Below are positions 1 through 8,485 of a stretch of DNA of 54,579 nucleotides, in pieces; the first letter of the stretch is position 1; each line of letters starts with the position of its first letter. This DNA comes from Rhodospirillales bacterium (GTDB lineage Bacteria; Pseudomonadota; Alphaproteobacteria; Rhodospirillales; SHVQ01): NCBI GenBank assembly GCA_009694195.1, contig SHVQ01000018.1:1-54579 (forward strand). Direction: 5' to 3'. A program made the position numbers and the translations under genes. The notes under the pieces were generated by a model. That model was not told where the DNA came from, did not search any database, and worked only from the letters and a program-made list of their open reading frames with translations.

Positions 1-84
1 CCCCGTCGTCCCGCCCTGCGCCAGAACAATCTCAGCCTCGCGAAGCTTGCCGATAATCTCCTCAGGCCCGTGTCTCTTGCCCAT
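1..84 (-). CDS. IS3-family transposase OrfA, N-terminal fragment (continues left of window)
   Basis: ATG at 84 on the minus strand is preceded by AAGGAGA at a suitable distance. The 28 visible residues read MGKRHGPEEIIGKLREAEIV and continue LAQGGTTG. This is the N-terminus of the helix-turn-helix OrfA protein of IS3-type transposases (the PEEII.KLREAE pattern). OrfA recognises the element's ends and is normally joined to the OrfB DDE integrase by programmed frameshifting. Here only the start is present because the window ends. Confidence 0.75.
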   Translation of the reverse strand, partial: MGKRHGPEEIIGKLREAEIVLAQGGTTG

Positions 85-147
85 CGCTCTTCTCCTTCTT
101 GGTCCAGACTAAAATAGTCGATGGACCACTCTGAAGGGGGCAGGTCA
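1..147 (-). mobile_element. IS3-family insertion sequence, end with terminal inverted repeat (partial)
   Basis: Read on the minus strand, the element begins at 147 with TGACCTGCCCCC, the TG-initiated, C-rich type of end found in several IS3-family elements. About 60 bases later comes an OrfA start (84) with a good ribosome binding site (AAGGAG). The rest of the element lies outside the window to the left. Immediately right of base 147 the sequence becomes an open HNH endonuclease reading frame that lacks its 5' part, so 147/148 is taken as the insertion junction. The exact end and any target duplication cannot be confirmed without the other side. Confidence 0.7.
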
Positions 148-565
148 GGCCGAGCGAGCGCAAGAAAAGTATGGCGATCCCATCTTGATTAAACCGCGCT
201 TAGGGCAAGGGGCATTTAGAATCGCTGTAACTGAGGCCTATAACCGCAAGTGCGTTGTTACAGGGGAGAGAACGTTGCCTGTGTTAGATGCGGCTCACAT
301 TCGTCCGTACGCCAAAGGCGGCCATCATGAACTGACCAATGGCCTGCTCCTTCGGAAGGACATTCATAGGCTCTTCGACCTTGGTTATGTCACCGTATCT
401 TCAGATAATCACTTCGAGGTTAGCCGCCGAATAAAAGAGAAGTTCGAGAACGGTCGGCATTATTATGCGATGCAGGGGACCAAATTAGCCGAACCCAAAA
501 ATGTCGCATTTAGTCCCTCCAGCGAGGTGCTCGAATGGCATCAACGGGAGGTCTTTCTTAAATAG
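148..565 (+). pseudogene. HNH endonuclease, 5'-truncated by the IS insertion
   Basis: The frame is open from the IS junction to a TAA at 563-565. It encodes the C-terminal HNH domain of a restriction-like endonuclease: an AHIRPY motif, then N in LTNGLLL, then H-RLFD, which together form the metal-binding HNH_2 arrangement, preceded by CVVTGE. Family-like sequence (EKYGDPILIKPRLGQGAF) starts right at the junction, upstream of the TTG at 185. This shows that the gene once extended further left and was cut by the insertion. The AT-richer codon use contrasts with the high-GC genes to the right, suggesting transfer. A short product from TTG 185 (126 aa) could still be made, but full-length relatives carry an additional N-terminal region. 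Confidence 0.7.
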
Positions 566-687
566 TCTCCTTTGCCCCCCCATTCCCCCGGCCGCCGTCC
601 CTTGCTATAAAGGGCCTGCGATTCTCCGGGCGCGACCGCGGGCGGGCTTCCGAAGACCCGAGGGAACAGGCAGGGACCATTTCGACC

Positions 688-1197
688 ATGACCGCTAAAT
701 GCACCGCCCTTTCGACCGCCTTCCCGCTCATCGCGGCCTTGGCCCTCGGCGGATGCTGGGCGTGGGGCGAGCCGGTCTCCACCTTCTGGATGAAGGGCTG
801 CGTCGAGAATCCCGAGCAGCAGCTCGCCGACGTCGATTTTTCGACCGCCCGCCAGGTCAACATCGCGATCCGCCACGGCGACTTCTCGCCGATGATCGTC
901 AAGCTCACGCAAAACCGGCCTTATCTCCTGCGAATCCGCAACCGCGACGAATGGGCGCACGTGTTCAACGCGCCCGATTTCTTCCGCAGCGTCGCCATCG
1001 CCGCCGTCGCCGTCGACAACGAGCTGGTCGAGGAGCGCTGCTTCCGCGCCATCGCGCTGAAGCCCGGCCAGACGGCGGAAATCCAGCTTCTGGCCCTCAA
1101 GGACGGGCGCTTCGTGTTCGAGGACACCCGTCACGTGGTTCCGCTCGTGCCCCCGCGCGGCAACGGCGGCGTCATCATGGTCGAGGAAGCCATCTGA
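688..1197 (+). CDS. Putative lipoprotein with cupredoxin-like fold
   Basis: The 169-aa protein has a signal peptide ending in a lipobox (ALGGC, Cys23), so it should be lipid-anchored outside the inner membrane. The rest is a small domain whose pattern (LRIRNRDEWAHVFNAPDFF followed by an AEIQL strand and an FVFEDTRH segment) resembles cupredoxin-like domains. The classical type-1 copper ligand set Cys-His-Met near the C-terminus is not evident, so copper binding is doubtful. It starts at ATG 688. It lies just upstream of the 4.5S RNA gene but is probably transcribed separately. Function unknown. Confidence 0.7.
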   Translation: MTAKCTALSTAFPLIAALALGGCWAWGEPVSTFWMKGCVENPEQQLADVDFSTARQVNIAIRHGDFSPMIVKLTQNRPYLLRIRNRDEWAHVFNAPDFFRSVAIAAVAVDNELVEERCFRAIALKPGQTAEIQLLALKDGRFVFEDTRHVVPLVPPRGNGGVIMVEEAI

Positions 1198-1244
1198 GGC
1201 CCGCCGGGGCGTTGTCGCGGCCCGAAACGCCCCCACATTCCCTG

Positions 1245-1273
1245 CTGTCGCCCCCGCGAAAGCGGTGTAGAGT
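1245..1273 (+). promoter_or_regulatory. Possible promoter of the 4.5S RNA gene
   Basis: CTGTCG (1245-1250) and TAGAGT (1268-1273) are separated by 17 bases. The second lies about 5 bases before the predicted RNA 5' end. Both hexamers deviate from the consensus, so this is only a positional suggestion. Confidence 0.3.
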
Positions 1274-1276
1274 GAC

Positions 1277-1378
1277 GGCGGGAGGCTGGCGGCGGACGGG
1301 CTGCTCGCCAACTCGGCCAGGTCCGGAAGGAAGCAGCCGTAACGAGATTCGGCCCGGGTCGTTGTTCAGCCTCCCGCT
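1277..1378 (+). ncRNA. ffs: Signal recognition particle 4.5S RNA (bacterial small SRP RNA)
   Basis: The region contains the near-invariant SRP domain IV core AGGTCCGGAAGGAAGCAGCC at 1319-1338, which is the GGAA tetraloop plus the asymmetric loop bound by Ffh. The ends GCGGGAGGCTG (1278-1288) and CAGCCTCCCGC (1367-1377) are perfect complements and close a single long hairpin of about 100 nt, the usual small bacterial form. With Ffh the RNA targets nascent membrane proteins to FtsY and the translocon. Its position directly upstream of dnaX is a common alphaproteobacterial arrangement. Confidence 0.95.
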
Positions 1379-1435
1379 TTCGTCATCCCGACACCTCGGA
1401 ACCGCCCGACGGAACGGATTGCCCCGGCCGCCCCC

Positions 1436-3196
1436 ATGACTTCCGACGACAAGACCGCTGAGGACAAAGCCCCGTCGCCGGCCCCGGAGCCTAAGGACGC
1501 CCGAACGGGCGCGCCCGGCGGCGACGCCGCCTACCGCGTGCTCGCGCGCAAGTACCGGCCGAGCACTTTCGCCGCGCTGATCGGCCAGGAGCCGATGGTG
1601 CGCACCCTCACCAACGCGTTCCAGCTCGGCCGCCTCGCCCATGCGTTCATGCTCACGGGCGTGCGCGGGATCGGCAAGACCACGACGGCGCGCATCATCG
1701 CCCGCGGGCTCAACTGCGTCGGCCCCAACGACGAGAAGGACTTGGGGCCCACCATCGATCCCTGCGGCGTCTGCCACCATTGCCTGGCCATCGCCGAGGA
1801 CCGCCACGTGGACGTCCTCGAGCTCGACGCGGCGAGCCGCACGGGCGTCGACGAGATGCGCGAAGTCATCGACGGGGTGCGCTACCGCCCGACCTCGGCG
1901 CGCTACAAAATCTACATCATCGACGAAGTCCACATGCTGTCGAAGCACGCCTTCAACGCGCTGCTGAAGACGCTGGAGGAGCCGCCCCGGCACGTGAAGT
2001 TCATCTTCGCGACGACGGAGATCCGGAAGATTCCAATCACCGTGCTCTCGCGCTGCCAGCGGTTCGACCTCAGGCGCGTGAGCATCCAGGACTTGACCAG
2101 GCACTTCGCCGACGTGGCCAAGAAGGAAGGCGTGCGCATCGACGAGGCCGCGCTCCATCTGATCGCCCGCGCGGCGGACGGCTCGGTGCGCGACGGCTTG
2201 AGCCTGCTCGACCAGGCGATTTCGCTCGGCGGCGACATCGCGGCGCCGGCCGTGCGCGCGATGCTCGGGCTCGCCGACCGGACGCTCACCTTCGACCTCA
2301 TCGAGGCCGTGTTCAAAGGCGACATCCGGCACGCCCTGGACGTGGCGGAGAATCAGTATCAGGCCGGCGCCGAGCCGCAGCAGATCGTCGAGGACCTGCT
2401 CGAGCTCACCCATTGGCTCACGCGGCTCAAGCTCGCGCCCGAGGTGGGGAACGCGCCGGGGGTCCCGGAGGCCGAGCGCGTGCGCGGACGGCAGATGGCC
2501 GAAGGACTGGCGATGGCGGCTGTCACCCGTGCCTGGCAGATGCTGTTGAAGGGCCTGGGCGAGGTGCGCGTCGCGCCGAGGCCCGAGCAGGCGGCGGAGA
2601 TGCTGCTGATCCGCCTCGCCTACGCGGCCGAGCTGCCGACGCCGGCGGACGCCGTCAAGGCCACCCGCGACGACACGCCGGGAGCGGGCACGGAGACCTC
2701 CTCCGGCGGCCCGGACCCCTCGCCCCCGCGGGCGCGCGCGCGGGCAGGCGCCGGCGACACTGTCGCGACGGCGATGCCGGCGCCCGCACCCGTATCGCAG
2801 CTCCAACGCCCCGACCCAGCCACGTTCCAGGCGGTCGTCGCGCTCGTCGTCGCATCCGGCGACGCAGGCCTTCGGGCCGACGATCTGAAAGCCATCCACT
2901 TGGTTCACTTCGAGCCCGGGCGGATCGAGTTTCGCGCCGATGCGCGCACGCCCGCCGACCTCGCCAACCGCTTGAGCCGTTTCCTCAACGAGGCGACGGC
3001 CCGCCGCTGGGTCGTCACGGTCGCGACCGCGGCCGCGGCGCCGCGGGCGGCGGCCGTCGACAAGGAGCGCGCGGCCCAGAACCCGCTCGTCCGCGCGGTT
3101 CTCGACGTCTTTGCGGGCGCCCGGGTGGAGGACGTGAGACGGCTGCAGCCGGCGCCGGCGGAGTCGTCCACGTCCGACGAAGACAAGGAAACCTGA
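1436..3196 (+). CDS. dnaX: DNA polymerase III subunits gamma and tau
   Basis: This is the clamp-loader ATPase of the replicative polymerase. Tau also dimerises the core and contacts DnaB. In the 586-aa product Walker A is GVRGIGKT (residues 75-82). The zinc module uses Cys94, Cys110, Cys113 and Cys116. The Walker B/sensor region reads IIDEVHMLS, and the sensor 1/SRC motif reads VLSRCQRF. A proline/alanine-rich linker (about 390-460) precedes the tau C-terminal domain. I see no A-run like the E. coli gamma frameshift site, so only tau can be asserted. The ATG start at 1436 follows the 4.5S RNA. The stop at 3196 is one base before the ybaB start, so the two are translationally coupled. Confidence 0.97.
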   Translation: MTSDDKTAEDKAPSPAPEPKDARTGAPGGDAAYRVLARKYRPSTFAALIGQEPMVRTLTNAFQLGRLAHAFMLTGVRGIGKTTTARIIARGLNCVGPNDEKDLGPTIDPCGVCHHCLAIAEDRHVDVLELDAASRTGVDEMREVIDGVRYRPTSARYKIYIIDEVHMLSKHAFNALLKTLEEPPRHVKFIFATTEIRKIPITVLSRCQRFDLRRVSIQDLTRHFADVAKKEGVRIDEAALHLIARAADGSVRDGLSLLDQAISLGGDIAAPAVRAMLGLADRTLTFDLIEAVFKGDIRHALDVAENQYQAGAEPQQIVEDLLELTHWLTRLKLAPEVGNAPGVPEAERVRGRQMAEGLAMAAVTRAWQMLLKGLGEVRVAPRPEQAAEMLLIRLAYAAELPTPADAVKATRDDTPGAGTETSSGGPDPSPPRARARAGAGDTVATAMPAPAPVSQLQRPDPATFQAVVALVVASGDAGLRADDLKAIHLVHFEPGRIEFRADARTPADLANRLSRFLNEATARRWVVTVATAAAAPRAAAVDKERAAQNPLVRAVLDVFAGARVEDVRRLQPAPAESSTSDEDKET

Positions 3197-3197
3197 G

Positions 3198-3521
3198 ATG
3201 AAAAATTTGGGCCAGATGTTGAAGCAGGCGCAGGCGCTGCAATCGAAAATGGCCGAGATGCAGGAGCAGCTCGCGCGCGAGGAAGTAACGGGGGCCTCCG
3301 GCGGCGGCATGGTGCAGGTGACCATGAGCGGCAAGGGCGACGTGCGGAAGATCAAGATCGACCCCGCGCTTGCGAATGCCGACGAGATCGAAATCCTCGA
3401 AGACCTGATCGTCGCCGCCGTCAACGACGCCCGCGGCAAGGCGGAAGCCAGGATGGCAGAAAGCATGGGGCAGCTTACGGGCGGTATCCCGCTGCCGCCC
3501 GGCTTCAAGCTGCCGTTCTAA
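3198..3521 (+). CDS. YbaB/EbfC family nucleoid-associated protein
   Basis: This small (107 aa) DNA-binding protein belongs to the YbaB/EbfC family, whose members form tweezer-like dimers on the nucleoid. It has the family's N-terminal helical segment (MKNLGQMLKQAQALQSKM), the central TGASGGGMVQVTMSG strand region, and the C-terminal LTGGIPLPPGF motif. Its start lies one base after the dnaX stop and recR follows 82 bases later, the conserved dnaX-ybaB-recR order. A role in nucleoid organisation or in assisting RecR-dependent repair is inferred from this conservation and is not proven here. Confidence 0.95.
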   Translation: MKNLGQMLKQAQALQSKMAEMQEQLAREEVTGASGGGMVQVTMSGKGDVRKIKIDPALANADEIEILEDLIVAAVNDARGKAEARMAESMGQLTGGIPLPPGFKLPF

Positions 3522-3603
3522 GAAAGCCGTCAGCATTCAGCCATCAGAAAGATTTTTCCTCTCTTGCTCGCTGCCAGCGGATCGCTGATACCTGATACCT
3601 GCA

Positions 3604-4191
3604 ATGTCGTCCCTCGAGACCCTGATCCAGCATCTCGCGAAGGTGCCCGGCCTCGGGCCGCGCTCGGCCCGGCGCGCCGCCTTGTTCCTGATGAAGCGGC
3701 GGGAGTCGCTGCTGCTGCCGCTCGCGGCCGCGCTCGCCGACGCGGCGAACACGGTCAAGCCCTGCGCGACCTGCGGCAATCTCGACTCGGCGGACCCTTG
3801 CGCCGTCTGCGCCGATCCCAGGCGCGACCGCTCCATCCTCTGCGTGGTCGAGGACGTGGCCGATCTCTGGGCGCTCGAGCGAACGGCGTCTTTTCGCGGG
3901 CTCTACCATGTGCTGGGGGGCATCCTCTCCGCGCTCGACGGGATCGGCCCCGACGATCTCAATATCCCGAAGCTGGTCGCACGGACGGGCGGGGACGACG
4001 TGAAAGAAGTCATCCTCGCGATGAGCGCCACGGTGGACGGGCAGACCACCGCCCACTACATCGGCGATCGGCTGGGCCCGCTCGGCGTCAAGGTGTCGCG
4101 GCTCGCCCATGGCGTGCCGGTCGGCGGCGAGCTCGACTATCTCGACGAAGGAACGCTCATCGCCGCTCTCAAGGCCCGGCGGTCGTTCTAG
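3604..4191 (+). CDS. recR: Recombination mediator RecR
   Basis: The product is 195 aa, slightly shorter than the usual ~200. An N-terminal helix-hairpin-helix ([17 protein letters not shown], residues 11-27) is followed by a Cys4 zinc finger (Cys54, Cys57, Cys66, Cys69) and a Toprim domain (from about residue 79, [14 protein letters not shown]). With RecO it loads RecA onto SSB-coated single-stranded DNA in RecF-type gap repair. ATG 3604 is preceded by an 82-bp spacer containing the short direct repeat CTGATAC-CTGATAC. No strong ribosome binding site is seen immediately upstream. Confidence 0.96.
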   Translation: MSSLETLIQHLAKVPGLGPRSARRAALFLMKRRESLLLPLAAALADAANTVKPCATCGNLDSADPCAVCADPRRDRSILCVVEDVADLWALERTASFRGLYHVLGGILSALDGIGPDDLNIPKLVARTGGDDVKEVILAMSATVDGQTTAHYIGDRLGPLGVKVSRLAHGVPVGGELDYLDEGTLIAALKARRSF

Positions 4192-4206
4192 CAGCCGAGG
4201 CTCGGG

Positions 4207-5961
4207 ATGGACAGCCGCCTCAAGCAAGCCCTCGCCCTCCACCAGGCGGGCAAGCTCGCTGACGCGGCCGACGTCTACAAAGCCATCCTCGCGGCGGAGC
4301 CCGACAACGTCGATGCCCTCAATTTGTTAGGTGCGCTCGCCCACGCCATGGGCCGGCACGAGCTTGCCATCGCGCTTGCCTCGCGCGCGGTCGCGCGGGC
4401 GCCCGACTACGCGGCACCCCAGGTCACGCTCGGCAACGCGTTGCAGTCGGCAGGGCGGCTGGAAGAGGCGGCAAAAGCCTTTCGCCGGGCGTGCGACCTC
4501 GCGCCCACATCGGCCGAAGCGCACGTCAATCTCGCGAGCGCGCTCAACGCCCTCGGCCGCCACGCCGACGGCGCGGCAGCCGCGCGCCGCGCGATCCAGC
4601 TCGCACCCGGGCTTGCCGCCGCCCACAACAATCTCGGGAATGCATTGGCAGGAGAGCGCGCCTTCGATGCCGCCGTCGCGAGCTATCGGGAGGCGCTCGC
4701 GATCGACCGGAGCGATGCCGCCGCCCACTACAATCTGGCGACCGCACTGGTCGCGGCGGGAGACCCGAAGACGGCGCTCCACCATTTTGCCCGTGCCGTG
4801 AATCTCGACCCGGCCAGCCCCGCCAAGCATTACAATCTCGGGAACACCGCGCTTGCCCTCGACCTCTACGAGGAGGCGGCCAACGCCTTCGCCGAAGCCG
4901 TCCGCCTCGATCCGGCTTTCGCCGACGCCCACAACAACCTGGGCAGCGCGCTGCAATCCCTGGGCCGGCTCGACGACGCGGTCGCGAGCTTCCGCCAGGC
5001 CGTCGCCCTTGAGTCCGAAAGCGCGGACGTGCACTGGAACCTCGCCCTCGCGCTTCTGCAACGGGGCGATTACCGGGAAGGGTGGGCCGAATACGAATGG
5101 CGCTGGAAGAACCCCGCCTTCACCACGCCCCGCCGGGATTTCGGAAAGCCCCTCTGGGACGGAAAGCTCCTCGAAGGCCGCGCCATTCTGCTGCACGCCG
5201 AGCAGGGCATGGGCGATGCGCTCCAGTTCGCGCGCTACGCGCCCTTGGTGCACGCGCGTGGCGGCCGCGTGGTGCTGGAATGCCGGCCGCCGCTCCGCCG
5301 CCTGCTCACTCACATGCCCGGCATCGACCGGACATGCGCCACAGGCGATGCCTTGCCCGCGTTCGACGTGCAGGCGCCGCTCATGAGCCTGCCGCATATT
5401 TTTGGAACGATGCTCGACACCATCCCGGCCGCTGTTCCGTATCTTCGCGTTCCTGCCGACACGGCGGTCGACCTTCCGAACGCCGGGACGGGCGAGCTTA
5501 AGGTCGGCTTCGCCTGGGCCGGCAGCCCGACCCGCCGGGAAGACCGCATCCGCTCCGTCGAGGCCAGCCGGTTCCGGCCGCTCTTCCAGGTGCCGGGGAC
5601 GCGCTTCTATGCGCTGCAGGTGGGCGCGCGCGCCGGCGGCTTCCAAGCGATCGCGGACGCCGAAAACGTGCACGATCTCGCGCCCGCGATCGGCGATTTC
5701 GCCGACACCGCGGCCGCGCTTGAAAAACTCGATCTCGTGATCACCGTGGACACCGCGCTGGCCCACCTCGCGGGCGCGCTCGCGCGCCCCGTGTGGGTGC
5801 TCGTGCCTTTCGCCCGCACCTATCTCTGGCTCGCCGGGCGCGATGACAGCCCGTGGTATCCGACGCTCCGCCTCTTCGGCCAAACGAAACCCGGCGCCTG
5901 GGACCCGGTGTTCGCGCGCGTGCGCGACGAGCTCTCCCGCTTGGTCGGGCGTGGGGCTTAG
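4207..5961 (+). CDS. TPR-repeat protein with a GT9-like glycosyltransferase domain
   Basis: In this 584-aa protein residues ~1-290 are about eight 34-residue tetratricopeptide repeats (recurring A..NLG.AL..LGR..EA.A.FR.A). Residues ~300-580 resemble the heptosyltransferase/glycosyltransferase-9-like domain often fused to TPRs in proteobacteria: AEQGMGDALQFARYAPL, VGFAWAGSP, and the late VITVDTALAHLAGAL motif typical of a nucleotide-sugar site. Substrate unknown. Such fusions are usually linked to glycosylation or envelope glycan assembly. It begins 15 bases after recR, probably in the same transcript, and ends 4 bases inside the convergent rmuC gene. Confidence 0.85.
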   Translation: MDSRLKQALALHQAGKLADAADVYKAILAAEPDNVDALNLLGALAHAMGRHELAIALASRAVARAPDYAAPQVTLGNALQSAGRLEEAAKAFRRACDLAPTSAEAHVNLASALNALGRHADGAAAARRAIQLAPGLAAAHNNLGNALAGERAFDAAVASYREALAIDRSDAAAHYNLATALVAAGDPKTALHHFARAVNLDPASPAKHYNLGNTALALDLYEEAANAFAEAVRLDPAFADAHNNLGSALQSLGRLDDAVASFRQAVALESESADVHWNLALALLQRGDYREGWAEYEWRWKNPAFTTPRRDFGKPLWDGKLLEGRAILLHAEQGMGDALQFARYAPLVHARGGRVVLECRPPLRRLLTHMPGIDRTCATGDALPAFDVQAPLMSLPHIFGTMLDTIPAAVPYLRVPADTAVDLPNAGTGELKVGFAWAGSPTRREDRIRSVEASRFRPLFQVPGTRFYALQVGARAGGFQAIADAENVHDLAPAIGDFADTAAALEKLDLVITVDTALAHLAGALARPVWVLVPFARTYLWLAGRDDSPWYPTLRLFGQTKPGAWDPVFARVRDELSRLVGRGA

Positions 5962-7034
5962 GTGGCCTGCGCCGCGGGCAGCGCCGCCTTTTCCTCTTCG
6001 CCGCCGAGCTGCACATCCAGGATGCGGTCGCCCCGGCGGGTGATCGCCTTGCTCGACGTCGCAATCCCTTCGATGTCGCGGGCCGTCTGGTCGAAGTGCT
6101 TCGCGAGCTTGTCGACCCGATCGTCCAGCAGGCGCACGTCGTTCAGCATCTTCGCGACCTCGGCCTGGATGAGATTGGCCTGCTGCTTCATTTGCGCGTC
6201 CTTCAGGATCGCGCGCACGGTGTGGAGGGTCGCCATCAACGTCGACGGCGACACGATGGCGACGTGGCGGCGGTAGGCCTCGGCGATCACGCTTTCGAAG
6301 CGGGCGTGGGCCTCGGCGTAGATTGCCTCCGACGGCACGAACATCACCGCCCATTCGGCCGTCTCGCCGGGAACGATGTATTTTTCGGCGATGTCGCGGA
6401 TGTGGGTGATCACGTCGGCGGCGAACGCCCGGCCCGCCTGCACGCGCTCCGCGTCATCCCGCGCCTGTTGGAGCGCGCGGTAGGCCTCGAGGGGAAATTT
6501 GGAATCGATGGCGATGGAGCCGGGCGGGTTGGGCAGCCGGATCAGGCAATCGACCCGGCGGGCGTTGGAGAGCGTTACCTCGAACGCGTAGGCGGCGGCC
6601 GGCAGCGCATCGCGCACCAGATCTTCGAGTCGCATCTGGCCGAAGGCGCCGCGCGACTGCTTGTTGGAAAGAATGTCCTGCAGACCGACCATCTGTTGCG
6701 AGAGGTCGGTGATGTTCTTCTGGGCCGCGTCGATGACGGCCAAGCGCTCGTGCAGCGCCTTCAGCCGTTCGCCCGTGCGCTCCGAATGCTCGGTGAGGCC
6801 GTCGCCGAGCCGCTTGGTGATGGCATCCAGCCGCTCGTTCACCACAGCCTGCGTTTGCTGCAGGCGGTCGGCGAGGACGCTCTGGGTGACGGTCAGCTTT
6901 TCCGCGGACTCGGCGAGGCGCGTCACGGCGGCCGAGGCCTCCCCCTGACGCGTCGCCGCGCGCCACGCGAGAAGCCCCACGCCCACGAGGACGATCACAA
7001 TCACGGCCGCAATCCACGTCAGCGCCGGGTCCAC
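5958..7034 (-). CDS. rmuC: DNA recombination protein RmuC
   Basis: The product is 358 aa. It has one N-terminal membrane segment (about residues 5-25), a coiled-coil stretch (about 35-110), and the conserved RmuC nuclease-like core (SRGAFGQMRLEDLV, DCLIRLPNP, IAIDSKFPLEAYRAL, then FVPSEAIYAEA). The DSKFPLE block resembles the PD-(D/E)XK catalytic motif. RmuC limits DNA inversions and rearrangements at short inverted repeats in E. coli. It converges on the TPR gene with a 4-bp overlap. Confidence 0.93.
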   Translation of the reverse strand: MDPALTWIAAVIVIVLVGVGLLAWRAATRQGEASAAVTRLAESAEKLTVTQSVLADRLQQTQAVVNERLDAITKRLGDGLTEHSERTGERLKALHERLAVIDAAQKNITDLSQQMVGLQDILSNKQSRGAFGQMRLEDLVRDALPAAAYAFEVTLSNARRVDCLIRLPNPPGSIAIDSKFPLEAYRALQQARDDAERVQAGRAFAADVITHIRDIAEKYIVPGETAEWAVMFVPSEAIYAEAHARFESVIAEAYRRHVAIVSPSTLMATLHTVRAILKDAQMKQQANLIQAEVAKMLNDVRLLDDRVDKLAKHFDQTARDIEGIATSSKAITRRGDRILDVQLGGEEEKAALPAAQAT

Positions 7035-7112
7035 GGGGCCAGCTCCGCAAGCGGGACGAAAAGAGAATCGCTTCCGAAAACGTTGCCCGAGATCGGACGC
7101 GAACGCAAACCC

Positions 7113-8357
7113 TTACACGAGCACGCCGATGACGGCGCCTGTGAGGCAGGTCGCGATCGTTCCGGAAACCAGGGACTTGAGCCCGAGCCCGACGATTTCC
7201 GCCCGCCGCTCCGGCACCATGCCCGCGAGGCCGCCGATCATGATTCCGAGGCTGCCGAAATTGGCGAATCCGCAGAGCGCGTAAGTCATGATCAAGGCCG
7301 AGCGCTCGGAAAGCGCCCCCTCCGGCAGCCGCGAGAGCTGCAGGTATGCGATCAGCTCGTTGAGCACGGTCTTGACGCCGAGCAGGTGTCCGGCGACCTG
7401 CGCCTCCGCCCACGGCACCCCCATGGCCCAAGCGACGGGCGCCATCGCAAGGCCGAGAATACGTTCGAGCGCGATCGGCATCCCGCCGACCGCGGGCAAC
7501 AGCGCGAGCGCTTGATTGAGCAGAGTCACGAGCGCGACCAGGACGACGAGCATGGCGACGATGTTGATGAGGAGGCCGATGCCGTCGACGGTCCCGCGCG
7601 TGATCGCGTCCATTGCCGTTCCCGCCGCATCCTCGGAGGGGGCGAGATCGCCCGGCGTCGGCGGTCCCTCGTGCGGGACCATCAACTGAGAGACCATGAT
7701 GGCGGCCGGCGCGCTGATGAGCGATGCGATCAGCAGGTGACCGACGGCGTCCGGGATCACGCGGGCGAGGAACGCCGCGTAGAGCGCCAGCACGGTGCCG
7801 GCGATGCTTGCCATGCCGCAGGTCATCACCACGAACAGCTCGCCCCGGCTCAAGCCCCTGAGATAGGGGCGGACGAGCAGCGGCGCCTCCACCATGCCGA
7901 CGAAGACGTTGGCCGCCGCGCTGACGCCGACGGCGCCGCCGACGCCGAGCGTCCGCTCGAGCGCCCAGGCGAACGCGCGAACAACAAGAGGAAGGATGCG
8001 CCAGTAGAAGAAGAGCGCGCTCAAGGCGCTCATCACGAGGACGAGCGGGAGCGCCTGGAAGGCGAGGACGAAGCTCGCCCCGGGCGCGGTCTCGGCATAC
8101 GGCAGCGGGCCGCCGCCCAAGTAGCCGAAGACGAAGGCGGTCCCGGCCATGGTCGCCTCCTGGAGGGCGGCGACGGCCCGGTTGAGCACGAGAAACATCG
8201 CCTTAACGGGCGGGAGGAAAAGAAGCACGAGCGCCAGCGCGAACTGGAGCCCGAGGCCGGCGGCGATGACGCGCCACGGCGGCATCCGTCTCTTTTCGCC
8301 GAGAAGCCATGCGAGCGCCGTCAACGCGACGACGCCGAAGACGCTCTGCCACGCCAT
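7113..8357 (-). CDS. Concentrative (NupC-type) nucleoside transporter
   Basis: This is a polytopic inner-membrane protein of the CNT family (H+- or Na+-coupled nucleoside uptake). The family blocks seen are LPLVLVMSALSALFFYW, then GVSAAANVFVGMVEAPLLVRPYL, then MTCGMASIAGTVLALY, and near the C-terminus MTYALCGFANFGSLGIMIGG. I place the start at ATG 8357 (414 aa). An AAGGGGG lies 8 bases upstream, whereas the longer frame begins with TTG at 8429 and adds an Arg/Ala-rich stretch unlike the family. It is divergent from def. NupC itself is not asserted because CNT subfamilies differ in substrate. Confidence 0.9.
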   Translation of the reverse strand: MAWQSVFGVVALTALAWLLGEKRRMPPWRVIAAGLGLQFALALVLLFLPPVKAMFLVLNRAVAALQEATMAGTAFVFGYLGGGPLPYAETAPGASFVLAFQALPLVLVMSALSALFFYWRILPLVVRAFAWALERTLGVGGAVGVSAAANVFVGMVEAPLLVRPYLRGLSRGELFVVMTCGMASIAGTVLALYAAFLARVIPDAVGHLLIASLISAPAAIMVSQLMVPHEGPPTPGDLAPSEDAAGTAMDAITRGTVDGIGLLINIVAMLVVLVALVTLLNQALALLPAVGGMPIALERILGLAMAPVAWAMGVPWAEAQVAGHLLGVKTVLNELIAYLQLSRLPEGALSERSALIMTYALCGFANFGSLGIMIGGLAGMVPERRAEIVGLGLKSLVSGTIATCLTGAVIGVLV

Positions 8358-8485
8358 TCCGCGCGCCCCCTTCGCGGACCCCGGCCACGCCGCCGACGCT
8401 CTCGATCCCGCCCAAGCCTTGACGGACAAGAGCCGAGATCGTATCTCGAAAGCGCAACGAATGCATATGGATTGACCTCGATTCC

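Noticed and set aside
1436..3196. Programmed frameshift in dnaX producing gamma
   Set aside because: No A-rich slippery run found in the coding sequence; only the full-length product is supported.
1175..3508. Long minus-strand frame (777 aa) across dnaX and ybaB
   Set aside because: Shadow of high-GC genes: Arg/Gly/Ala-rich, no domain, fully overlaps a clear dnaX.
3522..3603. Short repeats (CTGATAC twice, TCAGCATTCAG-like) between ybaB and recR
   Set aside because: Too short and imperfect to call an element; noted only as spacer.
4327..6354. Minus-strand frame of 675 aa
   Set aside because: Antisense of the TPR-glycosyltransferase gene with no motifs.
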